From contig OZ005697.1 of the NCBI GenBank assembly GCA_963930775.1, positions 5,168,292-5,232,291 on the forward strand: 64,000 bases of DNA, read 5' to 3'. This stretch comes from Cliona cf. orientalis (lineage: Eukaryota > Porifera > Demospongiae > Clionaida > Clionaidae). Shown piece by piece: positions 48,059 through 57,337 of the stretch; positions within the stretch are counted from its first letter, which is position 1; each line of letters opens with the position of its first letter. Below the pieces are notes generated by a model. The model did not search any database and was not told where the DNA came from. It saw only the letters and a program-made list of their open reading frames with translations. The translations under genes and the position numbers were made by a program.

Positions 48059-48460
48059 TACCGTAGAATCCCGCGATTACGCCCCCCCCCCCCTTTGTGC
48101 ATGCTAGGATCAGGATTGGGCAAAAGTGGGGAGGGGGCTTATACGCGGGATCCTTACATTTCCGTGTGACGACCATTACCGACTGTCGAATGCCACGTGG
48201 GCGCGTGATCTCTGTACTTTCTCTGGCTGTTTGGTAGGCAAAACTCGAGAAAAATGACAAAGTAAGGCATAATATGACACAAATAGCTAGTTTGCTAGCT
48301 GTAGCTACTGTTTTTGTTGATTTATGGGCTTCATTTTACAGTCAGGGAGGGGGGGGGGGCTTATACACGAGACTAAACTACCTATGCAGGAACTTCAGCT
48401 AAAAATGGAGGGGGGGCTTATGCGCGAGGGGGGGGGGCGTAATCGCGGGATTCTACGGTA
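48059..48460. mobile_element. TACCGTAGAATCCCGCG MITE, best copy
   Basis: The left TACCGTAGAATCCCGCGATT and right AATCGCGGGATTCTACGGTA are perfect complements and sit in TA-rich flanks (TA duplication). C and G runs follow each end. The interior is shared with 2842-3105 and 43240-43620. It is non-coding. Confidence 0.85.
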
Positions 48461-48986
48461 ATATACAAAAAGCCCCGAAAAACTTAGTCCAAATCTTTTA
48501 AGCTTACTAACGGACTTGACTTTGCTTTCCAGACATTTTGAGAGCATCTTGGAAAACCAGTACCAACCAGGCGGTATCAAAGACTTCATTTCTATAACTT
48601 TATTCCACTTTACAATGTACAGATCTGATAATTATTAAGGTTACGGGATAGTGTTCCGCCCACGCATGGTCAAAGTTCACGTAAATAATAAATGAGACAG
48701 TTATATTCCAGTTTTTGTCCACATTCTTTGCACAGTCAAGGCACAGGTAAGTAGCTCTCCTGATGCCTGCCCCATGGTCCACAAAAACAAAAAGCAAACC
48801 TGCCACTTTCTGTCTGCAAGTGCGGGTAAGTTTTGCAATTTTCTGCGTCAGTTTTTGCCAAGGTAAACAGTTTCTATGTAATGACATACAAATGAAATGA
48901 TAGCTTACGAGTCTCTACAGGGCCGAGTTATACGAACAGAAAGCAAACATAAAAACTTACTGCTCAGCTGCCATGCGACTCGCTTA

Positions 48987-48995
48987 ATGGCGACC
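48987..48995. repeat. left 9-bp target-site duplication of the DUF6589/RecQ element
   Basis: atggcgacc, repeated at 53381-53389. Extending outward, taatggcgacc (11 bp) is shared if the two terminal TA bases are counted as target rather than element. Confidence 0.85.
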
Positions 48996-49068
48996 TAGTC
49001 ATACAAATGCTAATAATAATTTATTACGCGTTTTATTTTGCGCTTGCGCATCTAAGAACCGTGGCAAA

Positions 49069-50188
49069 ATGTCCGTGTTCTGTCTCGCGTGTGGACAAGC
49101 CGTTGCGGCAAATGATCGACGAATCCTCCGCAATGAAGCTTCAAGTTACGTACGCGTGATGTGGCAGCGCCTTCTTGATGATAAGCTGGAGCAAAACAGC
49201 CTGTCTTTTTTCTGGAGTGGGCCTATCTTCAGCCCTATGGGCGTTCTTAGTGGTCTTTGACCCATCACTGTGCCTGTGCCTACCTTATATAGTTTATTTG
49301 ATTCACCTCCAGGCATAGCTCACTTATGTGGGCACCCTTGCTCCAATATAATATATTATTTTTTAGATTTCAGAGGCTTGCTTGGAGAGACTGTCTGGGG
49401 GTGCTGTATCCACAATGTTCACTTCTGACGTTGACGCTAGATCAGACAATGAGGAATCCATTCATGATGCCACCTTGGAGTTTTCCTTTGATTTATCTGG
49501 TGATTTAGACCTTACCTCTACTCCTGCTAAATCAACCAGCATTGAAGATGACTTGAGATCTGCTTCAGAAGCCTCTTCACCTGTATCCTTTATTGCTCCA
49601 CCATTTTCTCCTCTACCAACCCTGGGCTCACCCTTGAGTGAGCTTCAAACCAATGATCAGAGCAGCACCGTAGCTTCAGGTGGTGATTCCAATCTGCAAG
49701 TAGCAACAGCTCCAGAAGAGAACAACATCCAGTCTTCAGAAAAGGAGCGAGGAATGAAGATAGTTGGTGATAATATTGACAAGACTGTCCACACCAGGTT
49801 CATGCGGGTGGACAAGCAAGGTTCATCCCTACACTATTTCAATGCTTATGCTGCACAGGATAGATTTGATTTAACAATGCCTGAAGATGTTCCTGCAATT
49901 CCAGATGATCCGAAGCTATTTGAAGACTTGCTACCATCCAACAGTGACAAAATCACCCTAAAGGAATATTTTGCGATTCATGTTGCACGCATTTTGTGCA
50001 AGTATATACCTTTCTTTGCAGAAGATTTCGGTGATGTCATCCCGGAACACCTTGATCATCCAATGTCCTCAGAGATGAGACAGAAATCCCAAGTGGTTAG
50101 TATCACATTATGTGCATATCCTCAAATTTATTGCATGTGTGCTACAGCAAGCATATTATTGTAACAAGCGACAGGGAGGGAGAGTATC

Positions 50189-50219
<31 letters not shown>

Positions 50220-51760
50220 TGAGGGATATCTGTTGCTGCATCTGTACTCATAATTATGTGTGAGATTTAGCACTTTTCAATCAGACTTAATAATTGTATT
50301 TGCTAAATGAGCAGCTGCAGTTAATGCATAATATTACACTTATAATATCTGCATACAATGCTTACATTGCATATATTATAGGCACCTCTCGGAGTGTTCC
50401 TCAAAAATGAGAACAAACTAGATGAAATGGTTGACATTCTACAGCACCTCCAGAAATATGCTCCATCCACATCTCACACCAGAGAGGTATCAGTTCCCAC
50501 CACCAATGAAGGAAGATCCTTGACTGAAATTGCTTTTCATCGGCTGCTATTTGGTGGTGACCAGCTCACAGCTAAACGTGCTAGAGGAGGAGTACGCATC
50601 AGGAATAATTCAACGAATAGTGCAGATCGCCTGGAAGGACTACTTCCTGTTGCTGAAGATTGGCACGCAAAAGTGATATTTTTGGAGGTAATTAATTTTA
50701 ACAATTAAATTTTGTTTAACAAAATAATTATCATAATTAAATTTTAATTGTTAAGGTAATCTGGAAAAGATTGTACAAAGCAGCTTCTGCTAAAGACTTA
50801 GGAACAATTTTTCAGCTCAGGAATGTCATCAATAGGAAGAATATTGGGAAGAAGCCAAAGAAAGATGTGAATGCTCATGAAGATTTTTTCCAACAAGTAG
50901 TTGAGAGTCATGTGCTGGCTGCTGCAATGGAATTTTTTGGAATGGACGACATTGAAGATGACCCAAATGCAGAAATATTTCCCCCTACTCTGTGGATGCT
51001 TGAAAAAGAAGAGCGCTATGCAATCTTGCTCTCAGTATGTGGAAGCATTGTTGATGAGTTCACAGACATCCACACATTTGAAACAAGCCCAGATCAAGGC
51101 GACAAAGGGAAGCAAGATCAGATACTTGCATATGCAAAGGAGGTTATGTCGTTTGGGCTATTGTACACAGAATTAGTTGATGCAGTCCGTGAAGGTGATG
51201 GATTACGTGTTCTTAGATGGTGGAGGTTTATGCTGCTGATTTTTAAAGCTACCAGCCGAAAGAATTACAGCATAGAAGCTTTCATATTATTAGCCCAGTA
51301 TCAGTATCTACTCAGTCCTAGAGAGAAATCTCAGCTCTTATACAGTCGATTTATCAATACACACGGTCTTCCAGGACGAAACATCAGTTGCGACTTATAT
51401 ATGGAGCACTTAAACTGACTGCTCAAGGACGCCATCAAAGCCCTAGGAGCTAATAAGACTCCTAAAGCTATTGATCGTGTTAGTGAATGTATTGCTCCAC
51501 TTGATGAACTTTTGGAGAGATTTGATACCATACATAACTATTCTCCACAGTCTGATTGTCACAAAAATCCTAGTGCAACAAAGGATATTACCATTATGTT
51601 GGAGCAACTACGCAAAGCAGATGTATTCCACAGTACACATGGGCGCAAACATCACGCGTTCAGCAACTTTAGTAATAATCCTGTCATATCCTTGAAACAA
51701 AAAGATGTCAGTGAATTGATGAAATCACAATGGACAAATTTGTTAGCAGGATTGCTATAA
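49069..51760 (+). CDS. DUF6589-like protein, candidate transposase (one in-frame stop)
   Basis: The start ATG at 49069 opens MSVFCLACGQAVAANDRR. This Cys-x2-Cys beginning suits the zinc-binding N-terminus of the family. Exon 1's donor is uncertain (between about 49218 and 49260). Then come exons 49367-50095, 50382-50687 and 50756-51760, joined in phase 0. Exon 2 has an acidic Ser/Thr/Pro linker and then GDNIDKTVHTRFMRV with SLHYFNAYAAQDR. Exon 3 has LGVFLKNENKLDEM, FGGDQLTAKRARG and LLPVAEDWHAK. Exon 4 has IWKRLYK, LRNVINRKNIGKK and VVESHVLAAAMEFFGM. The conserved acids in GDN-D and GGDQL plus a downstream Glu suggest an RNase H-fold DDE enzyme (inference). A TGA at 51416-51418 interrupts exon 4, but the same frame stays open and coding-like for 113 more codons to the TAA at 51758-51760. 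The gene lies inside the element at 48996-53380. Confidence 0.78.
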
Positions 51761-51772
51761 TCAACCTCATAA

Positions 51773-53142
51773 TTAGTTAAACAACACCTGAGTTTCACAA
51801 TTGTTACAGTCACAGCTAGTACTACAGATATCACAACATGAACAACCACTATTTGTTGAGTTAAAATCATCAAAGTCACAAAATAAAGTATGCCTACGAC
51901 AGTTATCTTGATTTGTACAATACTTGACCATGGATTCATCTACATGTCTCTTTAATCCTTTACTGAATAACATTATGGCATGCGAAATTTTGCCATCTCT
52001 ACCTGCTCTTCCTGTTGCCTGTACATACTGTTCAACATCTCCTGGTGGTCCCCAATGCACAACATACCGGATATCAGGGGTATCAATACCCATGCCAAAA
52101 GCTATTGTAGCTATGACAATTCGTAGAGGTGATGATGGCTGTGTAAAAGCTTTCAGTACGCAATCTTTGATAGACGCATGTGTGGCACTCGTGAAGTAAT
52201 CAAAGAGACGAAATTCGGGTAGATCTGGTGCACCAATAGGTTCCAAACGCTCTTCCTTTAATGTTAACTTCATGAGCAAATAGAGTTGGGCACAATTATC
52301 TTGGTTTTGACAGTAGATAATGGTCCTAGGCATGTTAATACGCTCATTCCTCAATCTTTCCATTAAGGTGTTAAAAGTAGTCTCCATAGATTCAAAAGGG
52401 AGCACACTATAAATGATATTAGGCTTATCAACATTTTCACTCACAATTAAGGTATTAATCATGCCAAGGGTCTTGATGACACATTTTCTTAGGGACACAG
52501 TGGCTGTTGCGGTCATAGCAAGAATGTGTACACCATCAGGCAAAATACTTCTCAGCTCCCCCAGGCGTGAGAACTCCCTTCTGAATTCTTCTCCCCTACA
52601 TGTTTATTGTGATAATAATTGTGTCCTTAGCTCTGTAGTTACTTGGTGATTTACCATTTTTTGACGCAATGTGCCTCGTCAACTACGAGTGCAATAAGTT
52701 TATCTTGGTAATATTCACTTTGGCACATACAACGAAATCTTCTATTGTTAATCAGCTGTTCAGGACTTATGAACACAAGTTGATACTTCCCTTCCAAGAT
52801 ACCAGCTTTCATATCCTCATATTCTACATCACCATCTGAAGTCACATACGCCGTAGAAACGCCCCCCTTTCTGAAAGATTGGACTTGGTCCTTCATCAGT
52901 GCTATCAATGGTGAAACTATGAGTACGATTGAGCCTTGGGTTCCCAGCAACCTATCACGGGCTAGAGGTAGACAACCATAGCAAAGACTTTTTCCATACC
53001 CGGTAGGGAGAGCAGCGAAAACATCACGACCAGACAAGAACGATGTGATAACTTCTAGCTGTTTCTCCTTCAATGACATATAGCCTAACTCAGCGCTTGC
53101 TGTCTTCACTGCGTCCTCGAGCTTCTCCACCGTTCCCGACAA
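51773..53142 (-). CDS. RecQ-type superfamily 2 DNA helicase borne by a transposon
   Basis: Two minus-strand exons, 52655-53142 and 51773-52595, separated by a 59-bp GT/AG intron, give 436 residues with no internal stop. Motifs in order: Q-like motif at 21-38 (LKEKQLEVI), Walker A ALPTGYGKS (44-52), motif Ia VSPLIALMKDQV, DEAH (about 156-159), TATAT (191-195), motif V ATIAFGMGID, motif VI QATGRAGRDG (355-364). A Cys cluster (CTNQDNCRRHTLFCDFD ... CSCCDIC) matches the RecQ zinc-binding region. There is no winged-helix or HRDC extension, so it is a minimal RecQ. Host RecQ enzymes unwind 3'-5' at forks and recombination intermediates; here it sits inside a transposon and probably helps its replication or excision (inference). 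The start ATG at 53142 is 13 bp from an internal TAGTCTCG motif. Confidence 0.9.
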
Positions 53143-53154
53143 GATAGCGCGTAA

Positions 53155-53380
53155 CTAGTCTCGCGGGCCAGCCTCTCTTACGAGTAACCGCGAACTTTAT
53201 TGTATACGCGTACTATTTAAGCAGCTACTTCGCGTGTTGCGTACGTCCCGGATGGTCATGTGACTAGATTCTGCCATTTCATTGGTAGTTCATATAGCCT
53301 ACACGGGGACAAGCGGATGTAACATTATTTACCAGACCCTTTCTCCCTCTTTGGGTAGGAGGGGCTGGCGAGCGAGACTA
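53155..53380. repeat. subterminal inverted repeat at the right end of the RecQ element
   Basis: TAGTCTCGCGGGCCAGCC then TCTCTTAC (53155 onward) is complementary to the extreme right end GTAGGAGGGGCTGGCGAGC then GAGACTA. The whole 226 bp looks like a MITE of the same family, but its left flank (gcgcgtaac) does not match the right flank (atggcgacc), so it did not insert separately. It overlaps the likely RecQ promoter. Confidence 0.65.
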
Positions 53381-53673
53381 ATGGCGACCCTCCAGGACAA
53401 AACCTTGTCTGACGACTCACCATCTTAAGAGTTTTTGAAAAAGCGCTATACTTGGCCCTGCTCCGATCAATGGACTATCGTGAACGATAGTGAAGTCAGT
53501 TCGTTTGAGTCTCTGGTCTTCAAAAGTTGACGCAGAAACTTGGACTTTGTTTACATCTGGAAATGGTCGACGTTCGTTCGCGTTTCCAACTAAACCACAT
53601 TAAAACATACATGAATTGTGTCCGTGCATAATCATTTATAAATTGCGCATCGAATACTATCCCGTAACCTTAA

Positions 53674-54545
53674 CCCTCGGTGCATGTGGGAGGGGTACGG
53701 TAGTTGTTCTGTGTATGTGTCCGTGTGTGTGTGTCTGTTACTGCGCCAGCTGCTACATGTCTGTTTTATATGTTGAAAACAAAGTGCCATTAGGCTTTTT
53801 GTGGTAGTTTCAAGATCTGAATTGTGTGGATTCGTTGAAAACGCTTTGTTCAAAAGTTCTGGCGACATTTGCTGACCACCGCTGCCTTCTTCACTTCTTG
53901 TCGAGCTCTCGATCAACCAAAATGACAGCAACCGCTTCATTTCAAGAAGATTAGTGTGTAGGTCTAGCGATAGTTCTTATAACTCAACCGACTCATCACT
54001 AGTCACTGTAGGCTATCAACGACACTTCTTGGCTTTACTTTGTACTAGTATTAGATCCTACTTGTGACAAATACAGTGATCTGATTGGTTGAACTGCAGT
54101 ATCTAAAAAACCTTGTAACCTCCATAAAAACCTGGTAAATTTTTTTGCCTATGGCTAGTTTGTTGCTAGGCATTAATTTTGTTCATATACAAAGCTTTTG
54201 GGCATTGTTGCTAGGATCTAAAGTAGTTAGATACTTTTTAGTCGGTTTCTACGTGATTTAGAAGACCTCGGGGCTGAGTAGAACCCTCGCTTCACTCGGG
54301 ATTCTACATACAGCCCTTCGGTCTTCTAAATCACGTAGAAACCTCTTAAACAGTGTCTAACTATTATTAGATCTGCTGATCTGGCACGTACGTGGTACTA
54401 TTACGTAATGCTGTGCAATCTGTACAGTACAGTGCATTCTTGTGGTTACTCCAACAGTGTTGCTGGCTTACAAATTTGCAACATGTAGAGTAGCTGTACT
54501 CTGTCACTACTAGTAGTGCAATAAATGTCACAGCGCCGAGGGTTT
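53674..54545. mobile_element. copy F of the AACCCTCGGCGC repeat with internal insertion
   Basis: It begins CCCTCGGTGCATGTGGGAGG directly at the TTAA of the preceding MITE and ends GCGCCGAGGGTTTTGCACC. About 54049-54362 is a separate insertion containing the hairpin at 54244-54352. The flanks of that insertion reveal the unoccupied target of the 44049-44600 element in copy E. Confidence 0.6.
54244..54352. repeat. hairpin with 24-bp perfect stem
   Basis: GGTTTCTACGTGATTTAGAA then GACC pairs with GGTC then TTCTAAATCACGTAGAAACC across a ~60-base loop. A relative at 7560-7645 preserves part of it. It is non-coding. Confidence 0.75.
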
Positions 54546-54644
54546 TGCACCAATGGTGTTCATTATCAAAAGCAGTCTGAATGTTTTCTCGGAGCATTTG
54601 GTTACTAGGCTCATTGTAGGACGCCATTCTGGTACCATTTGCAC

Positions 54645-54968
54645 TATAGCCTTGTGCCCAGGCCCGGAAAGAGGAGGAAGAAGGGCCTGGCCATGGTACC
54701 TATTGCACATGTATGCACGAACTACCCCAAGAAAACCTGGGGTGCCGCCAACAACTGTATACTTTCTTTGCCCTCGTCCCGCAGCCTAGGGTATGAGGCT
54801 ACATCGATAATATGACATCGCCTTGTACCCTAGGCCACGGGAGGAGGGCAAAAAAGCGCAGAGTCATTCGTGGCATCCCAGGTTTTCTTGGGGTAGTTCA
54901 CACACGTGTGTGCAATAGGTACCTGCAGGCCCTTTCTCCTCCCCCTCAAAGGCCTGGGTACAAGGCTA
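54645..54968. mobile_element. TAGCCTTG MITE, 9-bp TSD catttgcac
   Basis: The left end (TA)TAGCCTTGTGCCCAGGCCC and right end GGCCTGGGTACAAGGCTA are inverted. catttgcac flanks exactly (54636-54644 and 54969-54977), with two extra bases TA at the left. Internally a second inverted pair (AACTACCCCAAGAAAACC and its complement) makes the whole element almost fully palindromic. It is non-coding. Confidence 0.8.
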
Positions 54969-54977
54969 CATTTGCAC

Positions 54978-55382
54978 ATGCTCAAAATGCATGGAGAGCA
55001 CAATATGTAAAAATAACCACGGGTATATGATATATCAATCGACTGCTCATGAAGATGCTTGAATATTATACCTTGAGAGCAATCAACTGAACAGTATCAT
55101 GAACCTTAAGGTGATCGACTATATAGCCTTTGGTGATACTTACACTCTTGAGTGTTTACTGAGTCATGGCCTTCAAATTATAGTCAGAATTTGATCATGC
55201 CCTTTGGTGACTTTGTAATTGTACGATTAGGTACTGAATTATGATGTAAATAGCAAAAGAATGCAGGTTGAATATACTATAATTAACCCTATTACCTTAT
55301 CCATTTATGTACTACCATCTTTACACTATAATCATAGAGTCATGCAGTACTTGTACAGTATGTGCTTCAGACAGCTCCATAC
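54978..55382. other. non-coding stretch
   Basis: AT-rich DNA with stops in all frames; nothing recognised. Confidence 0.4.
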
Positions 55383-55386
55383 TTAA

Positions 55387-56028
55387 GGTTACGGGATAGT
55401 ATTCGATGCGCAATTTATAAATGATTGCGCACGGACACAATTCACGTATGTTTTAATGCGGTTTAGTTGGAAACGCGAACGAACGTCGACCATTTCCAAA
55501 AGTCCAAGTTTCCTGCGTCAATTTTTGAAGACCAGAGACTCGAACGAACTGACTTCGCTGTCATTCACGATAGTCCATTGATCGGAGCAGGGCCACGTAT
55601 AGAAAAACTCTAAGATGGTGAGTCGTCTGACGAGGTTTTGTCCTGGAGGGCCGCCATTAAGCGAGTCACATGGCAGCTGAGCAGTAAGTTTTTATGTTCG
55701 CTTTCTGTTCGTATAACTCGACAGAGTTCAAACGCTATACCTGGCCCTGTAGAGACTCGTAAGCTATCGTTTCGTTTGTATGTCATTACATAGAGGCTGT
55801 TTACCTTGGCAAAAACTGACGCAGGAAATTGCAAAACTTACCCGCACTTGCAGACAGACAGTGACAGGTTTGCTTTTCGTTTTTGTGGACCATGGGGCAG
55901 GCATCAGGAGAGCTACTTACCTGTGCCTTGACTATGCAAAGAGCGTGGACAAAAACTGGAATATAACTGTCCCATTTATTATTCATGTGAACTTTGACCA
56001 TGTGTGGGCGGAACACTATCCCGTAACC
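55387..56028. mobile_element. TTAA-flanked MITE copy 3 (intact, inverted)
   Basis: A 642-bp element with ends GGTTACGGGATAGTATTCG and CACTATCCCGTAACC, with TTAA on both sides (55383-55386 and 56029-56032). It is in the opposite orientation to copy 1. It preserves GGGCCGCCATTAAGCGAGTC, the unbroken form of the site occupied by the 4.4-kb element in copy 2. Confidence 0.88.
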
Positions 56029-56032
56029 TTAA

Positions 56033-56770
56033 ATGTGCGAGCTAGGTACTTCGTACAGAGAAAAATTTTTGGCTTGTGCTAAACATTACGTTGAGGATAT
56101 GGGGACCTTTACCGCATTGGCAAAAAAATTTTCCACAAACTTTTTCTACAATACAAAGGTAAATGGGATTGGCGAAATGTTTTATCCAACGAATTTATGC
56201 ATACGGTATACCGTATTTTCCCATTGATAGGTGAGATGTGACTAACAAAACAATATCTACATCCAAGTATGCATGCACATCCGCAGGCATATTTAAGGGG
56301 TGCGGTCAGTCGCTTGATCAATTGCACAAACATTCGCGTTGTACATTACTGTACTCCAACACGCTCAAAATGGAGCTCATGCACTCCTTTAAAAAACCTG
56401 AGAATTGACTGTAGCCATTGTAATTTTGATTACTAGCAAGCAAGCATGCAGATATACAGGTCAAGGGTCACATATGCACTTCCAGGCGAAATGTACCTAA
56501 TACACAGCTGTGGCTTGTACTACTCCACTATCGGATGACATCACGTCTAGCCGCTAATTGGCCACAAATTTGCAAGCTAAGTGGCCATTAGTACAGCGCG
56601 CGCGATAAGATTTGAGACAGTCCTTAAACGCACCGAGTAGCGGGCAGCAAAAGAAATCCAGAGCTGGGGGCAAAAGACACTCAACCTGAGGCTCCGCCCT
56701 TACGCCATAGATCACATAAACTACATAACGTAGTCTATATGATCTATGTACATGTGAACCTACCCCACAG
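56033..56770. other. non-coding stretch
   Basis: No gene recognised. Part (56145-56215) resembles 2735-2800. A short palindrome ACATAAACTACATAACGTAG lies near 56715. The 104-codon minus-strand frame at 56554-56868 has no domain. Confidence 0.35.
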
Positions 56771-57088
56771 AAATCCAGCGATTCTGAAGTGGATACTGGC
56801 AGCCAGGAATCTCCCAGCAGAGAGCAAGGCAGCCCCAAGAGTCCACCCAGTGGTGGTTGCAAAAGCAAGTCCTATAGGGCAATACTGTATGCAAGGCACC
56901 ATGGCAGACAGTGCTCTCGCAGCACCTCATGAGAGGAAGATTCGCTTAGTGACAGCCAATCCAGTGCATCCAGTAGGGAGCACAGCACTAGAGCACGGAA
57001 GTGCCATGCAAGTCGCTCTCATGTGCCGTCGCCAAAACATTGGAGGTACAGATATTTGCGCAGCACTTCATCCGAGTCACCACATTGA
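56771..57088 (+). other. possible SR-rich exon, interrupted by one stop
   Basis: After ACCTACCCCACAG a plus-strand frame runs KSSDSEVDTGSQESPSREQG, a Ser/Arg/Pro-rich stretch, to a TGA at 56930-56932. The same frame continues EEDSLSDSQSSASSREHS and more SR content to a second TGA at 57086-57088. It abuts the likely 5' LTR at 57093. It may be the tail of a host SR-type protein or pseudogene. No partner exon was found. Confidence 0.3.
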
Positions 57089-57092
57089 CGCA

Positions 57093-57305
57093 TGTAAGAC
57101 TACATTATGTACATGTATGTTTTTGCATTATTCATAATTATGTCATCATTTATGGTGTGGTGCTCACGTGATTCGATAAATCTCTACCATGTGCTTTTTG
57201 TGATCACTATGATTTTTGGTGAGCTGTTATTCTCTGCATTTTATCTCTCTCTAGATAATGAAATATAACTGTTTACACTAACTACTAAAGACCCTGGTAG
57301 TTACA
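57093..57305 (+). repeat. putative 5' LTR of plus-strand Gypsy element
   Basis: A 213-bp segment starts TGTAAGACTACATTATG and ends CCCTGGTAGTTACA (TG...CA). It is followed two bases later by a TGG-initial block that fits a primer-binding site. Only one copy can be seen because the element runs off the window, so the LTR call rests on border bases and position. Confidence 0.5.
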
Positions 57306-57307
57306 AT

Positions 57308-57325
57308 TGGCGACCTCGCCAGGAT
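57308..57325 (+). other. putative primer-binding site
   Basis: TGGCGACCTCGCCAGGAT begins with TGG, complementary to a tRNA CCA end, and lies 2 bp after the LTR border. The tRNA was not identified. Confidence 0.45.
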
Positions 57326-57337
57326 CAGCTGACCTGA

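Larger units (their letters stand above)
48996..53380. mobile_element. 4,385-bp DNA transposon carrying a DUF6589-like gene and a RecQ helicase
   Basis: The borders are defined by the 9-bp duplication atggcgacc and by the interrupted TTAA MITE. The left end reads TAGTCATACAAATG; the right end, inverted, reads TAGTCTCGCTCGCCAGCC, so only TAGTC is shared at the very tips. Near the right end a second TAGTCTCGCGGGCCAGCC (53155) faces the terminus, making a ~226-bp subterminal inverted repeat. Cargo is a four-exon plus-strand gene (49069-51760) and a two-exon minus-strand helicase (51773-53142), convergent with 12 bp between stops. The right terminus matches the TAGTCTC/TAGCCTC MITEs in this window. 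Family assignment (an Academ- or KDZ-like group is conceivable) is not established. Confidence 0.82.
48639..53669. mobile_element. TTAA-flanked MITE copy 2, split by the 4.4-kb element
   Basis: The left half (48639-48995) starts TTAA-GGTTACGGGATAGTGTTC. The right half (53381-53669) ends ATACTATCCCGTAACC-TTAA. The halves join at the CGCTTAATGGCGAC/CCTCCAGG site that is continuous in copies 1 (17881-18503) and 3 (55387-56028). The break is filled by the element at 48996-53380. Confidence 0.88.

Noticed and set aside
48395..48589. Minus-strand ORF reading MKSLIPPGWYWFSKML as an upstream PI3-kinase exon
   Set aside because: It does not resemble the kinase N-lobe and overlaps the end of a TIR element.
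51773..53142. Bacterial contamination suggested by RecQ and GrpE similarity
   Set aside because: Both genes contain GT/AG introns, lie among eukaryotic transposons, and GrpE has the mitochondrial-type sequence.
53155..53380. Independent MITE inserted beside RecQ
   Set aside because: Its two flanks do not share a duplication, whereas the 48987/53381 pair does, so it is better treated as part of the 4.4-kb element's end.
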